Assembly (NCBI GenBank): GCA_017555205.1
Contig: JAFZGW010000002.1
Coordinates: 62,001-126,000, forward strand
From: Akkermansia sp.
GTDB taxonomy: Bacteria; Verrucomicrobiota; Verrucomicrobiia; Verrucomicrobiales; Akkermansiaceae
Length of the DNA stretch: 64,000 bases
Direction of reading: 5' to 3'
This document shows positions 53,764-62,808 of the stretch, one piece after another. The notes beneath the pieces were generated by a model, which saw only the letters and a program-made list of their open reading frames with translations, did no database searches and was not told where the DNA came from. Both the position numbers and the translations under genes were made by a program. The stretch's first letter is position 1; each line of letters starts with the position of its first letter.

Positions 53764-55055
53764 GGCACTGCGTCAAAAAAGTCGCGGAATGCCGGACAGA
53801 GGTGCGCCAACCACCAAGAGTTGTGGTAATATGTGGTTGGAATGAAAATAATACCGGCTCTTGAAATGAAGGGCTGGCGCACCTCTGCGTCAGATTGTAC
53901 AGGGAATCAGATAGTTGTCAAGTACGAGTTTGTCTCTTCTGAGACATTCCGGTGCAGGTTATGCAATCGGCGAATGCAAAGGCGAGGAAGTCGTCAACTT
54001 ACCGTAGTAAATACCCCCTACATGCAGTATGACATTGAGTTGCAGATTGAGACGCCCTGCTTATACTGTCCTCATTGCTCGAAATATGCAGTAGTCAGAC
54101 CACAATGCATACACCCCAAGCGTTGCATAACTCTGCGCCTTATGGGGTACATTGCAAGGTTAATGCAGGAGACATCAGCAAGGCTGCTTTCCAGGCTTTT
54201 GCGCTTGTCTCAGAGCAGTATTCTACGAGCAGATAAGGACATACTCACCTTCTTGGATGAAGTTCGCCCGATTTGCATGGACGGCAGGCGCGCATTGATT
54301 ATAGATGCGAAATATCTGGGGCGTGATAAGAAGTTCGTGACATGCGTAATAGATGGCGGCACCGGAGAAATACTCTGGCTTAAGGAAGGTAAGGGTAAAG
54401 CAAGTCTGGATGTTTTTTTCCGTAGCCTGACGCCGGAACAAAAAGAAGACATTGAAGTGGTGAGCATTGATAGAGGGAACGCATACCTCAAAGCTCTTCG
54501 CGAACACCTCCCCCATGTAAGTATATCGTTTGATCCGTTCCATATCATCAAAAACGTGAATGATGCAGTAGATGAGGTGAGAAGAGAACTGTGTAAGAGC
54601 TTGGAGAAAGAGGAGAAAAAGCTAGTCAAAGGAAAGCCCTACTTGTTTCTCTGTGGGGAGGAGAATCTGACCGATGATAAACGGGAAGAATTAGATAAGA
54701 TACTGCAAATCAATCAACCATTGCAGGAAGCCTATCTACTCAAAGAGAAACTCAGACTCGTGTTTCAGTTTTCGAGTTTCAAGAAGTGTGCTACCGCTTT
54801 TGGGGAATGGATAGCGTTGGCCGAAGCGTCAACTCTAAAGCCATTCAACCGTTTAGCGAAAACGCTTTCTAGGCATGCACAGCAGGTGCTTAACTTTTTC
54901 CGATTTCGACTAACTTCGGGGCGAATTGAAGGAATGAACTCGATGATTGCCCGTATCCAACTCAAAACCCGAGGCCTACCCTCCGTTGATTATCTTCGCC
55001 TCAAACTCAGGCAGCTAACATCCCCGTCATTCTCGCGACTTTTTGACGCAGTGAC
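53764..55055 (+). mobile_element. ISL3-family insertion sequence
   Basis: About 1.29 kb. The left end GGCACTGCGTCAAAAAAG at 53764 and the inverted right end (GTCACTGCGTCAAAAAG reading inward from 55055) flank one intact transposase gene. No direct repeat is found immediately around this inner pair; the 8-bp repeat instead pairs the right end with the isolated end at 52206. The transposase stop codon lies just outside the right end. Confidence 0.85.
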
Positions 55056-55062
55056 CTTATAA
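53842..55062 (+). CDS. ISL3-family transposase
   Basis: 406 residues from ATG 53842; a GTG nine bases earlier is possible. An N-terminal zinc finger has Cys pairs in RCRLCNRR and CLYCPHCSKY. The DDE triad is intact: Asp155 (ALIIDAKYLGR), Asp210 (VVSIDRGNAYLKAL) and Glu363 (TSGRIEGMNSMIARIQLKTR). The element should therefore be able to move. The last codons (Leu and TAA, 55057-55062) fall in the flanking CTTATAAC, so the stop codon appears to come from the target sequence. Confidence 0.93.
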   Translation: MKIIPALEMKGWRTSASDCTGNQIVVKYEFVSSETFRCRLCNRRMQRRGSRQLTVVNTPYMQYDIELQIETPCLYCPHCSKYAVVRPQCIHPKRCITLRLMGYIARLMQETSARLLSRLLRLSQSSILRADKDILTFLDEVRPICMDGRRALIIDAKYLGRDKKFVTCVIDGGTGEILWLKEGKGKASLDVFFRSLTPEQKEDIEVVSIDRGNAYLKALREHLPHVSISFDPFHIIKNVNDAVDEVRRELCKSLEKEEKKLVKGKPYLFLCGEENLTDDKREELDKILQINQPLQEAYLLKEKLRLVFQFSSFKKCATAFGEWIALAEASTLKPFNRLAKTLSRHAQQVLNFFRFRLTSGRIEGMNSMIARIQLKTRGLPSVDYLRLKLRQLTSPSFSRLFDAVTL

Positions 55063-55099
55063 CTCATTGTAAAAATTACCCCCGAAACAGCAAATTGGA

Positions 55100-55128
55100 T
55101 TGACGGCTGAGCCGGCATGAACTATAGT
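55100..55128 (+). promoter_or_regulatory. Leaderless promoter of the MscS-like gene
   Basis: TTGACG (55100-55105), 17 bases, TATAGT (55123-55128). The predicted start 55135 is the A of an ATG, which sets the start codon 18 bases downstream of an earlier in-frame ATG. Confidence 0.72.
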
Positions 55129-55134
55129 TGTAAT

Positions 55135-55950
55135 ATGATGGAATGGATTAAAGAAGTATACGGACATGTAGCCGCCTCAGTAGAAATGAGCTGGATAGCT
55201 TTTGCCATATATATCGCCCTCGGTTGGGTAGCAAGCATAGCACTGGGGCGCATGCAACGCAGGCTAACGCAAACACAGTACGAACAACGGCAATTTTTCA
55301 CCCTGCTCTGCAAAATACTCAAGGCCATAGTATGGATACTGGTTCTGGTACAGGGATTACGAGGAATAGGAGTGGATGTCGTGAGCATACTGGGAGCTGC
55401 CGGCGTTGCCGGTGTGGCCATCGGTTTCGCCTCACAAACAGCTCTCAGCAACCTCATCAGCGGCGCATTTCTCGTCAGCGAACGCAGCTTCCGCATGGGC
55501 GATTACATACAAGTGGGCGGTGAAGAAGGCACGGTAGAGAGCTTCAACCTACTTTCCGTTTACCTGCGCCGGGGAGATAACACCTTGGTACGAGTCCCCT
55601 GCGAAACACTTATTAAGTCCCCGGTTCGCAACCTCACCGGTGCAGAGCTGCGGAGAATCGACCTCGACATCGGTGTAGACTACGCATGTGATTTGAAGAT
55701 GGTAAAAGAAGTCATCATGAGCGTCATCACCAAACGCCCGGAGCTGATGAATACCCCGGCTCCCACTGTCACCTTCAGCAACTTCGGCGACAGCTCGCTG
55801 AATCTGCACATCGGGGCTTGGTGTAAAACTGCCGAATACCACAGCGTACGCTATACTTTTGCCACTGAGCTACTGGCAGCATTTAACGAAAACGGCATCA
55901 ACATCCCCTTCCCCATACGGGCCGTAACTCGCTACCCTTCAAAGGACTGA
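55135..55950 (+). CDS. Small-conductance mechanosensitive channel (MscS family)
   Basis: 271 residues. Three N-terminal helices (about 13-35, 55-75 and 83-115); the pore helix has the Gly/Ala pattern VVSILGAAGVAGVAIGFASQ. The beta domain shows FRMGDYIQVGGEEGTVESFN and TLVRVPCETLIKSPVRNLT, and the C-terminal domain ends IPFPIRAVTRYPSKD. It opens under membrane tension on osmotic downshift. Length matches E. coli MscS (286). The next gene starts two bases after the stop. Confidence 0.95.
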   Translation: MMEWIKEVYGHVAASVEMSWIAFAIYIALGWVASIALGRMQRRLTQTQYEQRQFFTLLCKILKAIVWILVLVQGLRGIGVDVVSILGAAGVAGVAIGFASQTALSNLISGAFLVSERSFRMGDYIQVGGEEGTVESFNLLSVYLRRGDNTLVRVPCETLIKSPVRNLTGAELRRIDLDIGVDYACDLKMVKEVIMSVITKRPELMNTPAPTVTFSNFGDSSLNLHIGAWCKTAEYHSVRYTFATELLAAFNENGINIPFPIRAVTRYPSKD

Positions 55951-55951
55951 C

Positions 55952-56830
55952 ATGCAACTACGAACCCTATTCCGCAGCAACCGTTTCAATGGCTGCATCA
56001 ACCGGCGTGAGGAGCTCGAGTTCTTCGGAGAGAGAGCCGAGCCCCCGCTCACGCTCTGTTGCGCAATGGATTCCAACAGCGCGTGCTTACAGCTGCGAGA
56101 TTCATGCGACACCGTCGATTTACACAATCTCCCCCTACCCGACTACATCATCGAGCGTATAAGTTTTTGGAACCGCTGGGCCAGTTACGCACTGGAGCAT
56201 GAGTACGAATACACACCATCCGTATACGGACTGGAGGCGTACGCCACCGCAATCGCTATCGACATAGCGCGAGCCCTCCCGACCCGCCGTATCAACTACT
56301 GCGGTCTCCCTGTTCACGATGACTTTGCCCTGTGTCTGCTCATGCGCGAGCACTGCGTACCCGGGTATGACTTCAACTTCCGAGACCCGGAATCCACCTG
56401 TCCCCTACCGCAAGACATCACCCCCAATCGCCACTTGCTCCACCTGCTCACTGAAACTGCAAATTCAACGCTCACGCTACCACAGCATGGTTACCGTGGC
56501 TGGGGCAACTTCGACTACTGCTGCGGCTATCTGCACTTTGACCCGGCAGAATTACCCTACAAATGGATGGGTTACGAGGATTCTTTTTCGCCAAGAACCA
56601 CGGAAGGCTATCCGCGCTGGCTGTGTGACCTTGTTACAGAGTGGGAAGAAAGCAAGCTTGATGCCCTATACGAAAACATGCGCTGGCGCCCCTGCGCCAC
56701 TCTACTGCACATGCAGGAAGACGCGCTTGCCGTAGATGTAGCCCGCTACCACCGCCCACTCGTCCCCATTGCCATGAGCAATCGTTTTTACACTGATGAA
56801 GACATATTAACACTGGCTGCCGAGGGGTGA
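55952..56830 (+). CDS. Cytoplasmic protein of unknown function
   Basis: 292 residues, starting two bases after the mechanosensitive channel stop, so cotranscribed with it. No signal or membrane segment. It is rich in Cys, Tyr, His and Trp (INYCGLPVHDDFALCLLMRE, GYRGWGNFDYCCGYLHFDPA). No domain recognised. Homologues may be restricted to relatives. Confidence 0.75.
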   Translation: MQLRTLFRSNRFNGCINRREELEFFGERAEPPLTLCCAMDSNSACLQLRDSCDTVDLHNLPLPDYIIERISFWNRWASYALEHEYEYTPSVYGLEAYATAIAIDIARALPTRRINYCGLPVHDDFALCLLMREHCVPGYDFNFRDPESTCPLPQDITPNRHLLHLLTETANSTLTLPQHGYRGWGNFDYCCGYLHFDPAELPYKWMGYEDSFSPRTTEGYPRWLCDLVTEWEESKLDALYENMRWRPCATLLHMQEDALAVDVARYHRPLVPIAMSNRFYTDEDILTLAAEG

Positions 56831-56925
56831 AATACCTCTAACTCTCACATTTAGACTGTAAAAAAATCACTTAGGGGTACTTGGAGCTTTACTTGGCATG
56901 GCAAATCTGCTAAAATCCGCGCGCT

Positions 56926-58104
56926 ATGGATTTAGAGCAACGCGAAATCAGTGCAGCAACCATCAGCCCGTACTTCGAGGAGTACTTCGGCCAAAAGCCC
57001 ACAGTAGTGGCGGCCTCTCCCGGACGCGTGAACCTGATTGGTGAGCACACAGACTACAACAACGGCTTTGTACTGCCGATGGCCCTCAACAACATCAACG
57101 TGATAGCTGTCGCCCCCTCCCCCACCGGCAAACACCGCTGGATTGGCTCACTGGGTGAAACGATGATTGAGATTGACCCGGCAGACGTAACAAAACCCGG
57201 CGATCCTTTCTGGAGCAACTATGTGCGCGGCGTCATTTGCATGCTGGAGCGCCGTGGCGTGAAAGTTCCGGCAGTGGATATGCTTATCGACTCCAATGTA
57301 CCGCGCGGTGGTGGCCTGTCCTCCAGTGCTGCATTTGAAGTATCTGCCTGCACTGCTCTCGCCGCTCTCTGCGGGGTAGACATCACACCGACAGACCGCG
57401 CCCTCATCGGCCAGGCTACCGAGCACGAGTTCGTGAACGTGCCCTGCGGTATCATGGATCAGTTCATCTCTGCCAACGGCAAGGAAGGCCACGCCCTCAT
57501 GCTTGACTGCAAGGACCTCAGCTACAAGCACATCCCCATGACCGACCCGAGCGTGAGCGTGCTCGTCATCGACTCCGCCGTTAAGCACTCACTCGCCGAT
57601 GGTGGCTATGCAGCCCGCCGCAAGAACTGTGAGGACGCCTGCGTAGTGCTCGGCGTGCCCTCCCTGCGCGAGGCTACACTTGAAATGCTTGAGGAGAAGA
57701 AAGCCGAACTCGGCGACCTGTGCTACCGCCGCGCTCGCCACGTCATCGGCGAGAATCTGCGTGTGGAGGCCTTCGCCACCGCCCTGCAGAAGGGTGACTG
57801 GGACGCTGCCGGCGTTGCCATGCGCAGCTCTCACGATTCGCTGAAGAACGACTTTGAAGTCTCCTGCGCCGAGGTAGACACCTTGGTAAGTCTGGCAGAC
57901 AGCATCCCCTCCGCTGCCTCCGTATACGGTGCCCGCATGACGGGTGGCGGTTTCGGTGGCTGCATCGTCGCACTGGTGAAGAGCGAAGATGTGGAGAAAG
58001 TGGCAGAGGAAATGCTGGAGGCCTACCGCACGGCACTCGGTATCGAGACTACTTACCTGGTAACTCGTCCGGGCGAAGGTGCTCGTGTGCTTTACAAAGC
58101 TTAA
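56926..58104 (+). CDS. galK: Galactokinase
   Basis: 392 residues, GHMP family. Signature [20 protein letters not shown], phosphate loop [18 protein letters not shown], catalytic Asp in CGIMDQFIS and C-terminal [14 protein letters not shown]. It phosphorylates galactose for the Leloir pathway. TTTACT (56888-56893), 17, TAAAAT (56911-56916) predicts a leader of about three bases. A sodium/solute symporter gene follows 15 bases later, so together they take up and phosphorylate galactose, plausibly from mucin glycans. Codon use is strongly regular. Confidence 0.96.
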   Translation: MDLEQREISAATISPYFEEYFGQKPTVVAASPGRVNLIGEHTDYNNGFVLPMALNNINVIAVAPSPTGKHRWIGSLGETMIEIDPADVTKPGDPFWSNYVRGVICMLERRGVKVPAVDMLIDSNVPRGGGLSSSAAFEVSACTALAALCGVDITPTDRALIGQATEHEFVNVPCGIMDQFISANGKEGHALMLDCKDLSYKHIPMTDPSVSVLVIDSAVKHSLADGGYAARRKNCEDACVVLGVPSLREATLEMLEEKKAELGDLCYRRARHVIGENLRVEAFATALQKGDWDAAGVAMRSSHDSLKNDFEVSCAEVDTLVSLADSIPSAASVYGARMTGGGFGGCIVALVKSEDVEKVAEEMLEAYRTALGIETTYLVTRPGEGARVLYKA

Positions 58105-58119
58105 TCAACGGAAAAACTT

Positions 58120-60264
58120 ATGAAACATATTCTGACAACACTGAGCGCACTGGCGCTCCTGGCCATGGGTGCAAGCGCCCAGGAGGCCGCAACCGCCGCT
58201 GCCGAACCCGAGGCACTCCCGCTCTGGGAGATGATTGTGTTCTGCATCGTTGTCGTTGGCGTAATCGGTCTGGGTATCTGGAAATCCGGTGACTCCGGCG
58301 AAAGCACGGAAGAGAAAAAAGAAAAGGGAGCTGCCGACTACTTCTTGGCCGGCCGTGGCCTGAGCTGGTGGCTGGTAGGTTTCTCCCTGCTGGCAGCTAA
58401 TATCTCTACCGAGCAGTTCGTAGGCATGAGCGGCCAGTCCGCCGACTGGCTGGGGCTGGCTATTGCCGGTTACGAGTGGCTTGCCGCCATCGTACTGGTG
58501 ATTGTAGCCTTCACCTTCCTTCCCATGCTGCTTAAGCGCGGTGTATTCACCATCCCTCAGTTCCTCGAGGAGCGCTACAACGGCATTGCCCGCGTAACCA
58601 TGGCTCTGGTGAACCTGCTCATTCTGGTAGGTGTACCCACCGCAGCCGTTATTTACGCCGGTGCCAGTGTGGTATCCGTATACTTCAACCTGTCGCTGAC
58701 GGTTGGCTGTCTCATCATTGCCGGTGCAGCCACTGTATATGTGTACGTTGGTGGCCTGAAGGCCTGCGCATGGACCGACCTCATCTGGGGTGCAGCTCTT
58801 ATCGTAGGTGGCGGCGTGGTGGCCTACTTCGCCATCATGGCTCTGGGCGGTCTTAACCCCATCCCCGAAAATGTGATGGCTACTGCCGTGAGCACCGCCA
58901 ACACCGGAGCAGATGCCATGGCCTCCACCGGTTCCCAGTTCTGCGACGGCCTGTCCCGCATGTGGGATTTGAACGCCGGCGAGGTAAGCGGCGCGACCAA
59001 CGGCATCGGCGGCAAGCTGCACATGATGCGCGAGAGCTCCGATCCCACCATGCCCTGGACCGTATACCTGCTGGGTCTGTGGATTCCGAACTTCTTCTAC
59101 TGGGGTCTTAACCAGTACATCATGCAGCGTACCCTGGCTTCCAAGAGCTTGGAGGAAGGCCAGCTCGGTATCGTGTTCGCCGCATTCCTCAAGCTGCTCA
59201 TTCCCTTCGTTGTTATCATCCCCGGCATTCTGGCCTACAACCTGTTCCGTGATGATTTGGCTGCCAAGGCCGACAGCAATGCTGCCACCATCATTCAGAA
59301 AGCTGAGGCGAGCGGCAAGAAGGTCATTTACGACGTTGCTGCCAGCCGCTTTGTGCGCGAAGATTCCGCTGCTTCCTCCATCGACTATATCAAGAGCAAC
59401 CTCACCACCGTGGGTGCTACTGACAAGATGGCAGAAGTAGAGGCCAAGGCTGCTGAGCTGGCAAACTTGCCCGCTACAGATATCGCCGGTCGTGAAAACA
59501 AGGCTAAGGAAATTCTTGCCATCGACAAGGCCGCTACAGAGGCTGCACGCAGCAATGCCGCTGAGTACACTGTAACCACCACACTGGCCGCCTATCAGTA
59601 CGACTACGCCTTCGCCACCCTGCTTCGCAAACTGCTGCCGGGTACCGGTTGGGCTTGGTTCGTACTTGCCGCGCTGTTCGGTGCCGTGGTAAGCTCTCTG
59701 GCCTCCATGCTCAACTCCGCCTCCACCCTGTTCACCATGGATATCTACGCCAAGGCCAAGGAGGTTGCCGGCAATCCTGCTTCCAACAAGCAGCTTGTTG
59801 CCATGGGTAAGGTTGGCGTGCTGGTATGCGCCGTCATCGCAACCGTCATTTCCCCCTTCTTGGATAATCCTGCCTTCGGTGGTATCTTCACCTTCATTCA
59901 GGAGTTCCAGGGCTTCCTCAGCCCGGGTGTGCTGGCCGTGTTCCTGTTCGGCTTCTTCGTACCCAAGTGCCCCCGCATCTTCGGTTGGCTGGGCATTCTG
60001 ATTGGTGCCGCCTCCTTTGCAGCCTTCAAGTGGGTGAGCATTCTGGGTTGCACCGACAGCTCCTTCCTCAACCGCATGGGCTACTCGCTCATCGTGGTGT
60101 GCGTGGTGGGTGCTATCCTGACCATCGTGAACGCTCTCAAGGGCGGCGAGGCCGTTGTTCTGGGCGACAAGGGCATCATCGAGATGAAGACGTCCGGTCG
60201 CGCCAAGGCTTTCGGTCTGGCCGTAGTGATTGCAACTCTTGCTCTCTACTACATCTTCTGGTAA
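58120..60264 (+). CDS. Sodium/sugar symporter (SLC5/SSS family) with large loop insertion
   Basis: 714 residues, longer than vSGLT (about 540). A signal-peptide-like start (1-20, ending ASAQ) precedes a first helix at 36-54. SLC5 hallmarks: DYFLAGRGLSWWLVGFSLLA, ISTEQFVGMSGQSADWLG, YVYVGGLKACAWTDLIWG and FYWGLNQYIMQRTLASKS. Residues about 378-495 form an Ala/Lys/Glu-rich hydrophilic insertion, mostly helical, not found in vSGLT. Coupled to galK, so galactose or a related hexose is the likely substrate. A terminator follows. Confidence 0.92.
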   Translation: MKHILTTLSALALLAMGASAQEAATAAAEPEALPLWEMIVFCIVVVGVIGLGIWKSGDSGESTEEKKEKGAADYFLAGRGLSWWLVGFSLLAANISTEQFVGMSGQSADWLGLAIAGYEWLAAIVLVIVAFTFLPMLLKRGVFTIPQFLEERYNGIARVTMALVNLLILVGVPTAAVIYAGASVVSVYFNLSLTVGCLIIAGAATVYVYVGGLKACAWTDLIWGAALIVGGGVVAYFAIMALGGLNPIPENVMATAVSTANTGADAMASTGSQFCDGLSRMWDLNAGEVSGATNGIGGKLHMMRESSDPTMPWTVYLLGLWIPNFFYWGLNQYIMQRTLASKSLEEGQLGIVFAAFLKLLIPFVVIIPGILAYNLFRDDLAAKADSNAATIIQKAEASGKKVIYDVAASRFVREDSAASSIDYIKSNLTTVGATDKMAEVEAKAAELANLPATDIAGRENKAKEILAIDKAATEAARSNAAEYTVTTTLAAYQYDYAFATLLRKLLPGTGWAWFVLAALFGAVVSSLASMLNSASTLFTMDIYAKAKEVAGNPASNKQLVAMGKVGVLVCAVIATVISPFLDNPAFGGIFTFIQEFQGFLSPGVLAVFLFGFFVPKCPRIFGWLGILIGAASFAAFKWVSILGCTDSSFLNRMGYSLIVVCVVGAILTIVNALKGGEAVVLGDKGIIEMKTSGRAKAFGLAVVIATLALYYIFW

Positions 60265-60298
60265 AGAATACAGGAGTAGAAAAACAACATCCATTTGC

Positions 60299-60332
60299 AA
60301 AGCGCGCTGCTCGTACGGGCAGCGCGCTTTTT
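60299..60332 (+). terminator. Terminator of galK-symporter operon
   Basis: AAAGCGCGCTGC (60299-60310) pairs with GCAGCGCGCTTT (60319-60330) around an eight-base loop, followed by TT; 35 bases after the symporter stop. Confidence 0.85.
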
Positions 60333-60390
60333 CCGCCATGAGGGTAGCCACCCCCTTGTCTAGCCCACCAATTTGTGCTACAATCACGGC

Positions 60391-61092
60391 ATGACCATAC
60401 CACCACAGGCCACACAGGAAGAATTAGAGAGCATATTAAGCGCCGGCATGCGGCATAGTGCCCGTATGGTACTGCTGGCCGGAGTACTGCTGAGCCCCTT
60501 TTGCTACCTGCGCTGCCTGCTCAACCCGCTGTGGGTACTGGGACTGAAGGTACCGGGGATTTTCGTAACAGCCCTCTTTGGCTGCTATGTAGGCTGGCAA
60601 TATGTGAACGGGAATCCGGCCGCAGGCGAAACAGCCCTACTGTGGTGGGCGGTTTGGGCGGCTATCATGTTCATCATTCACTATATTTTTTACACGCTTC
60701 AGCCCATTAATCTTTACCGCCAAAGTAAAAAATACCAACCGGCCATAATAGCTGAGCCGGATTCCGCAAGCGCTATCACCGCCCCACAGACACACCCTAT
60801 TAAACTACATAAAAACGCTGAGGGCTACCTACACTCAGAAGTGCTGCTGCATGCTCCCAAACGCGGTCTCTATGCCCTGCGCTGGGAAATCGGGGCTTAC
60901 GATGGGGAATTTTGCCCCCGCAGGAACGATTCGCTCGCGCACCCCATCTGGTCAGAACAAACCGTGCAGGAAAAGAACACGCTCACCGAGCTCTATAGAT
61001 TGGAAGCCGGAACCCACCGCCTGAACCTGCAACTGAGCGACCGCGATGCCGCACGCCCGGAATCAGCAACACTAACACAGCTGAACATGTAA
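60391..61092 (+). CDS. Membrane protein with C-terminal soluble domain, unknown
   Basis: 233 residues from ATG 60391, where TTGTCT (60356-60361), 17, TACAAT (60379-60384) predicts the transcript start; an ATG 18 bases earlier is inside the promoter. Three hydrophobic segments (about 26-44, 52-68 and 85-103) precede a beta-rich domain (EGYLHSEVLLHAPKRGLYAL, AGTHRLNLQLSDRD). No family recognised. Confidence 0.72.
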   Translation: MTIPPQATQEELESILSAGMRHSARMVLLAGVLLSPFCYLRCLLNPLWVLGLKVPGIFVTALFGCYVGWQYVNGNPAAGETALLWWAVWAAIMFIIHYIFYTLQPINLYRQSKKYQPAIIAEPDSASAITAPQTHPIKLHKNAEGYLHSEVLLHAPKRGLYALRWEIGAYDGEFCPRRNDSLAHPIWSEQTVQEKNTLTELYRLEAGTHRLNLQLSDRDAARPESATLTQLNM

Positions 61093-61156
61093 CAGTTGCG
61101 TGTAACACAGCTTTTTAGCTTGACGAAACATAGTGCTCCACGTTAAAGTGAATAGT

Positions 61157-62080
61157 ATGAAATACCTGCTGCCAATCGTCCCCCTGCTCGCGCTGGGATT
61201 GAGTAACTGCACCTGCCCCGATGACTACAGGCTGGTACCGCAGCCGCACGCAACCACGGTGGCACAGGTACACGCACTGACAAACTGCGAGATTCACCAC
61301 TACGGCACCACCCTGTTGGCAGAGGCATCGAGCCCCGAGGTTGCCCGCGAATTATTAAAGCGGGGAGCTCAGCCGGTCGGCAAAATCATACGCAACGGGC
61401 AGGTTGAAACCGGAAGCGCCATAGCGCAGACCGATAATGAACAGGTGATACGCGTGCTGCTCGAAGCCGGGGCAGATGCCAATATAGGCAGCGGCAGTAC
61501 CCACCGCAATGCTCTGTGCAACGCTGCGGTCAATGGAAATACGCAAGCTGTCAGCATGCTGCTTGCAGGTGGCGCCGATCCCAATCGCCCGGACTCCCGG
61601 GGTGAATCCCCGCTGTATTTGGCTGCGGGCAATATGCACATTGACGCCTGCAATCTACTGCTCTCCCGCGGTGCATCCCCCGACTACGGTCGTATAACCG
61701 ATGGAGAAAGTCCCTTGATGGCAGCCTTAAAAGCCCCTGCCGAGAATGCAAAAAAACTCAGCATAGCCCAATCGCTGCTGCTCAGTGGCGCAAACCCGCT
61801 GCAGGTGGACAGCGAAGGCAACACGCCCCTGCACTTTGCGCCGGCTGAGCTGATACCGAACTTACTGGCAGCAGGCGCCCGGGTCAACGCTCGAAACAAC
61901 TTGGGTCGCACACCGCTTTTCTATTGCCAAACCATTCAGCAAGCACAGCTTCTGCTCAATGCCGGAGCCGCCATAAATGCCACCGATTACAGCGGGAAGA
62001 AACCTTTCGATATCATCTCCAGCGCCCAGGTAAAATCATACCTGCTCACCTGTGGAGCCACCGGTGGCTCCCTATACTAA
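61157..62080 (+). CDS. Ankyrin repeat lipoprotein
   Basis: 307 residues from ATG 61157. TTGACG (61120-61125), 18, TAAAGT (61144-61149) predicts a start one base upstream, and this choice gives a clean signal peptide with lipobox GLSNC. About seven ankyrin repeats follow (TLLAEASSPEVARELLKRGA, NALCNAAVNGNTQAVSMLLA, SPLYLAAGNMHIDACNLLLS, TPLHFAPAELIPNLLAAGA). Periplasmic side, membrane anchored; partner unknown. The next lipoprotein gene starts 13 bases after the stop. Confidence 0.85.
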   Translation: MKYLLPIVPLLALGLSNCTCPDDYRLVPQPHATTVAQVHALTNCEIHHYGTTLLAEASSPEVARELLKRGAQPVGKIIRNGQVETGSAIAQTDNEQVIRVLLEAGADANIGSGSTHRNALCNAAVNGNTQAVSMLLAGGADPNRPDSRGESPLYLAAGNMHIDACNLLLSRGASPDYGRITDGESPLMAALKAPAENAKKLSIAQSLLLSGANPLQVDSEGNTPLHFAPAELIPNLLAAGARVNARNNLGRTPLFYCQTIQQAQLLLNAGAAINATDYSGKKPFDIISSAQVKSYLLTCGATGGSLY

Positions 62081-62093
62081 CCAAGTTCTGACC

Positions 62094-62780
62094 ATGTACC
62101 GCATACTCCCCCTCACACTCTGCCTGTTCGCCCTGCCTGCCTGCCAAACAGTGCGCACGGTTTACGACCTCAACGGCAATGAAGTGAAAGAGCACAGCGG
62201 CGAACGCTCCTTGGAAGCCTACATGCAGGACACCTTCGACTCCGAAGTCACGCGCTCTAAAAATAAAGACGGAGTACCTGAGTCAACCTCCTCGAAAGTC
62301 AGCCGCTACCAGAAGGATATAGATGCGGCACGCAAGAGCAACAAAACCTTCAGCACAGGTGCCTTCGGCGGAACAAAAGCCTTCAGCGGTTCCGATAGGG
62401 ACTTTCGGGATGCAAATAAAAAATTCGATACCGGAGCCCCCTTCGGTGGCACATTCCGCAACAGCACCTACAGCACCGACCTGCGCCCGGACTTCATGAG
62501 CGATACCAAGGGGGTATTCAGCAGGGATGATGCTGCCAATATCAGCTCAGTCAACCGCGCCGAACAAGATGGCCGCGCATACGACGACTTCTCTCCCGCC
62601 CACACCTACAGCACCGGCTACAGCAGTGACGTATCGCGCGACATTACAAGCGGCTATTTCGAGAGCCGCAAGGACAAAACCAAAAAGCCGCGCATCTTCA
62701 GTCATCAGGACTACTACCGGAAAACCATCCGCGAAACGCGAACTATGCTCGGGCGTGACGAAGAGCCAACCGAAGAGTAA
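62094..62780 (+). CDS. Lipoprotein of low complexity, unknown
   Basis: 228 residues from ATG 62094; signal peptide with lipobox ALPAC. The mature part is polar, rich in Ser, Thr, Asp, Arg and Phe, with repeated Phe/Gly-containing pieces (TFSTGAFGGTKAFSGSDR, KFDTGAPFGGTFRNSTY), so it is probably largely unstructured. It follows the ankyrin lipoprotein by 13 bases and is likely coexpressed. No family recognised. Confidence 0.75.
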   Translation: MYRILPLTLCLFALPACQTVRTVYDLNGNEVKEHSGERSLEAYMQDTFDSEVTRSKNKDGVPESTSSKVSRYQKDIDAARKSNKTFSTGAFGGTKAFSGSDRDFRDANKKFDTGAPFGGTFRNSTYSTDLRPDFMSDTKGVFSRDDAANISSVNRAEQDGRAYDDFSPAHTYSTGYSSDVSRDITSGYFESRKDKTKKPRIFSHQDYYRKTIRETRTMLGRDEEPTEE

Positions 62781-62808
62781 ACTCAACGGAGCAAGTGCTA
62801 CCTACTCG

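Larger units (their letters stand above)
52198..55063. mobile_element. Possible transposition unit (ISL3 plus hpt and YczE-like gene) with 8-bp direct repeats
   Basis: CTTATAAC occurs at 52198-52205 and 55056-55063. Directly inside lie matching ends: plus-strand GGCACTGCGTCAGAAAAG at 52206 and, inverted, GTCACTGCGTCAAAAAG ending at 55055. Both continue into GAATGACG. An 8-bp target duplication is usual for ISL3. The enclosed 2.85 kb holds hpt, a membrane gene and an ISL3 transposase with a second left end at 53764. The core TTATAA is palindromic, so chance or shared end sequence must be considered. Removing the unit would join gcvT and mscS head to head. Confidence 0.6.

Noticed and set aside
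53764-55055. Target duplication directly around the complete ISL3 copy
   Set aside because: The bases before 53764 (TTTATTTT) and after 55055 (CTTATAAC) do not match; the match is with 52198-52205 instead.
55117-55134. Upstream ATG for the MscS-type gene at 55117
   Set aside because: It lies inside the promoter spacer; the predicted transcript starts at 55135, on the next in-frame ATG.
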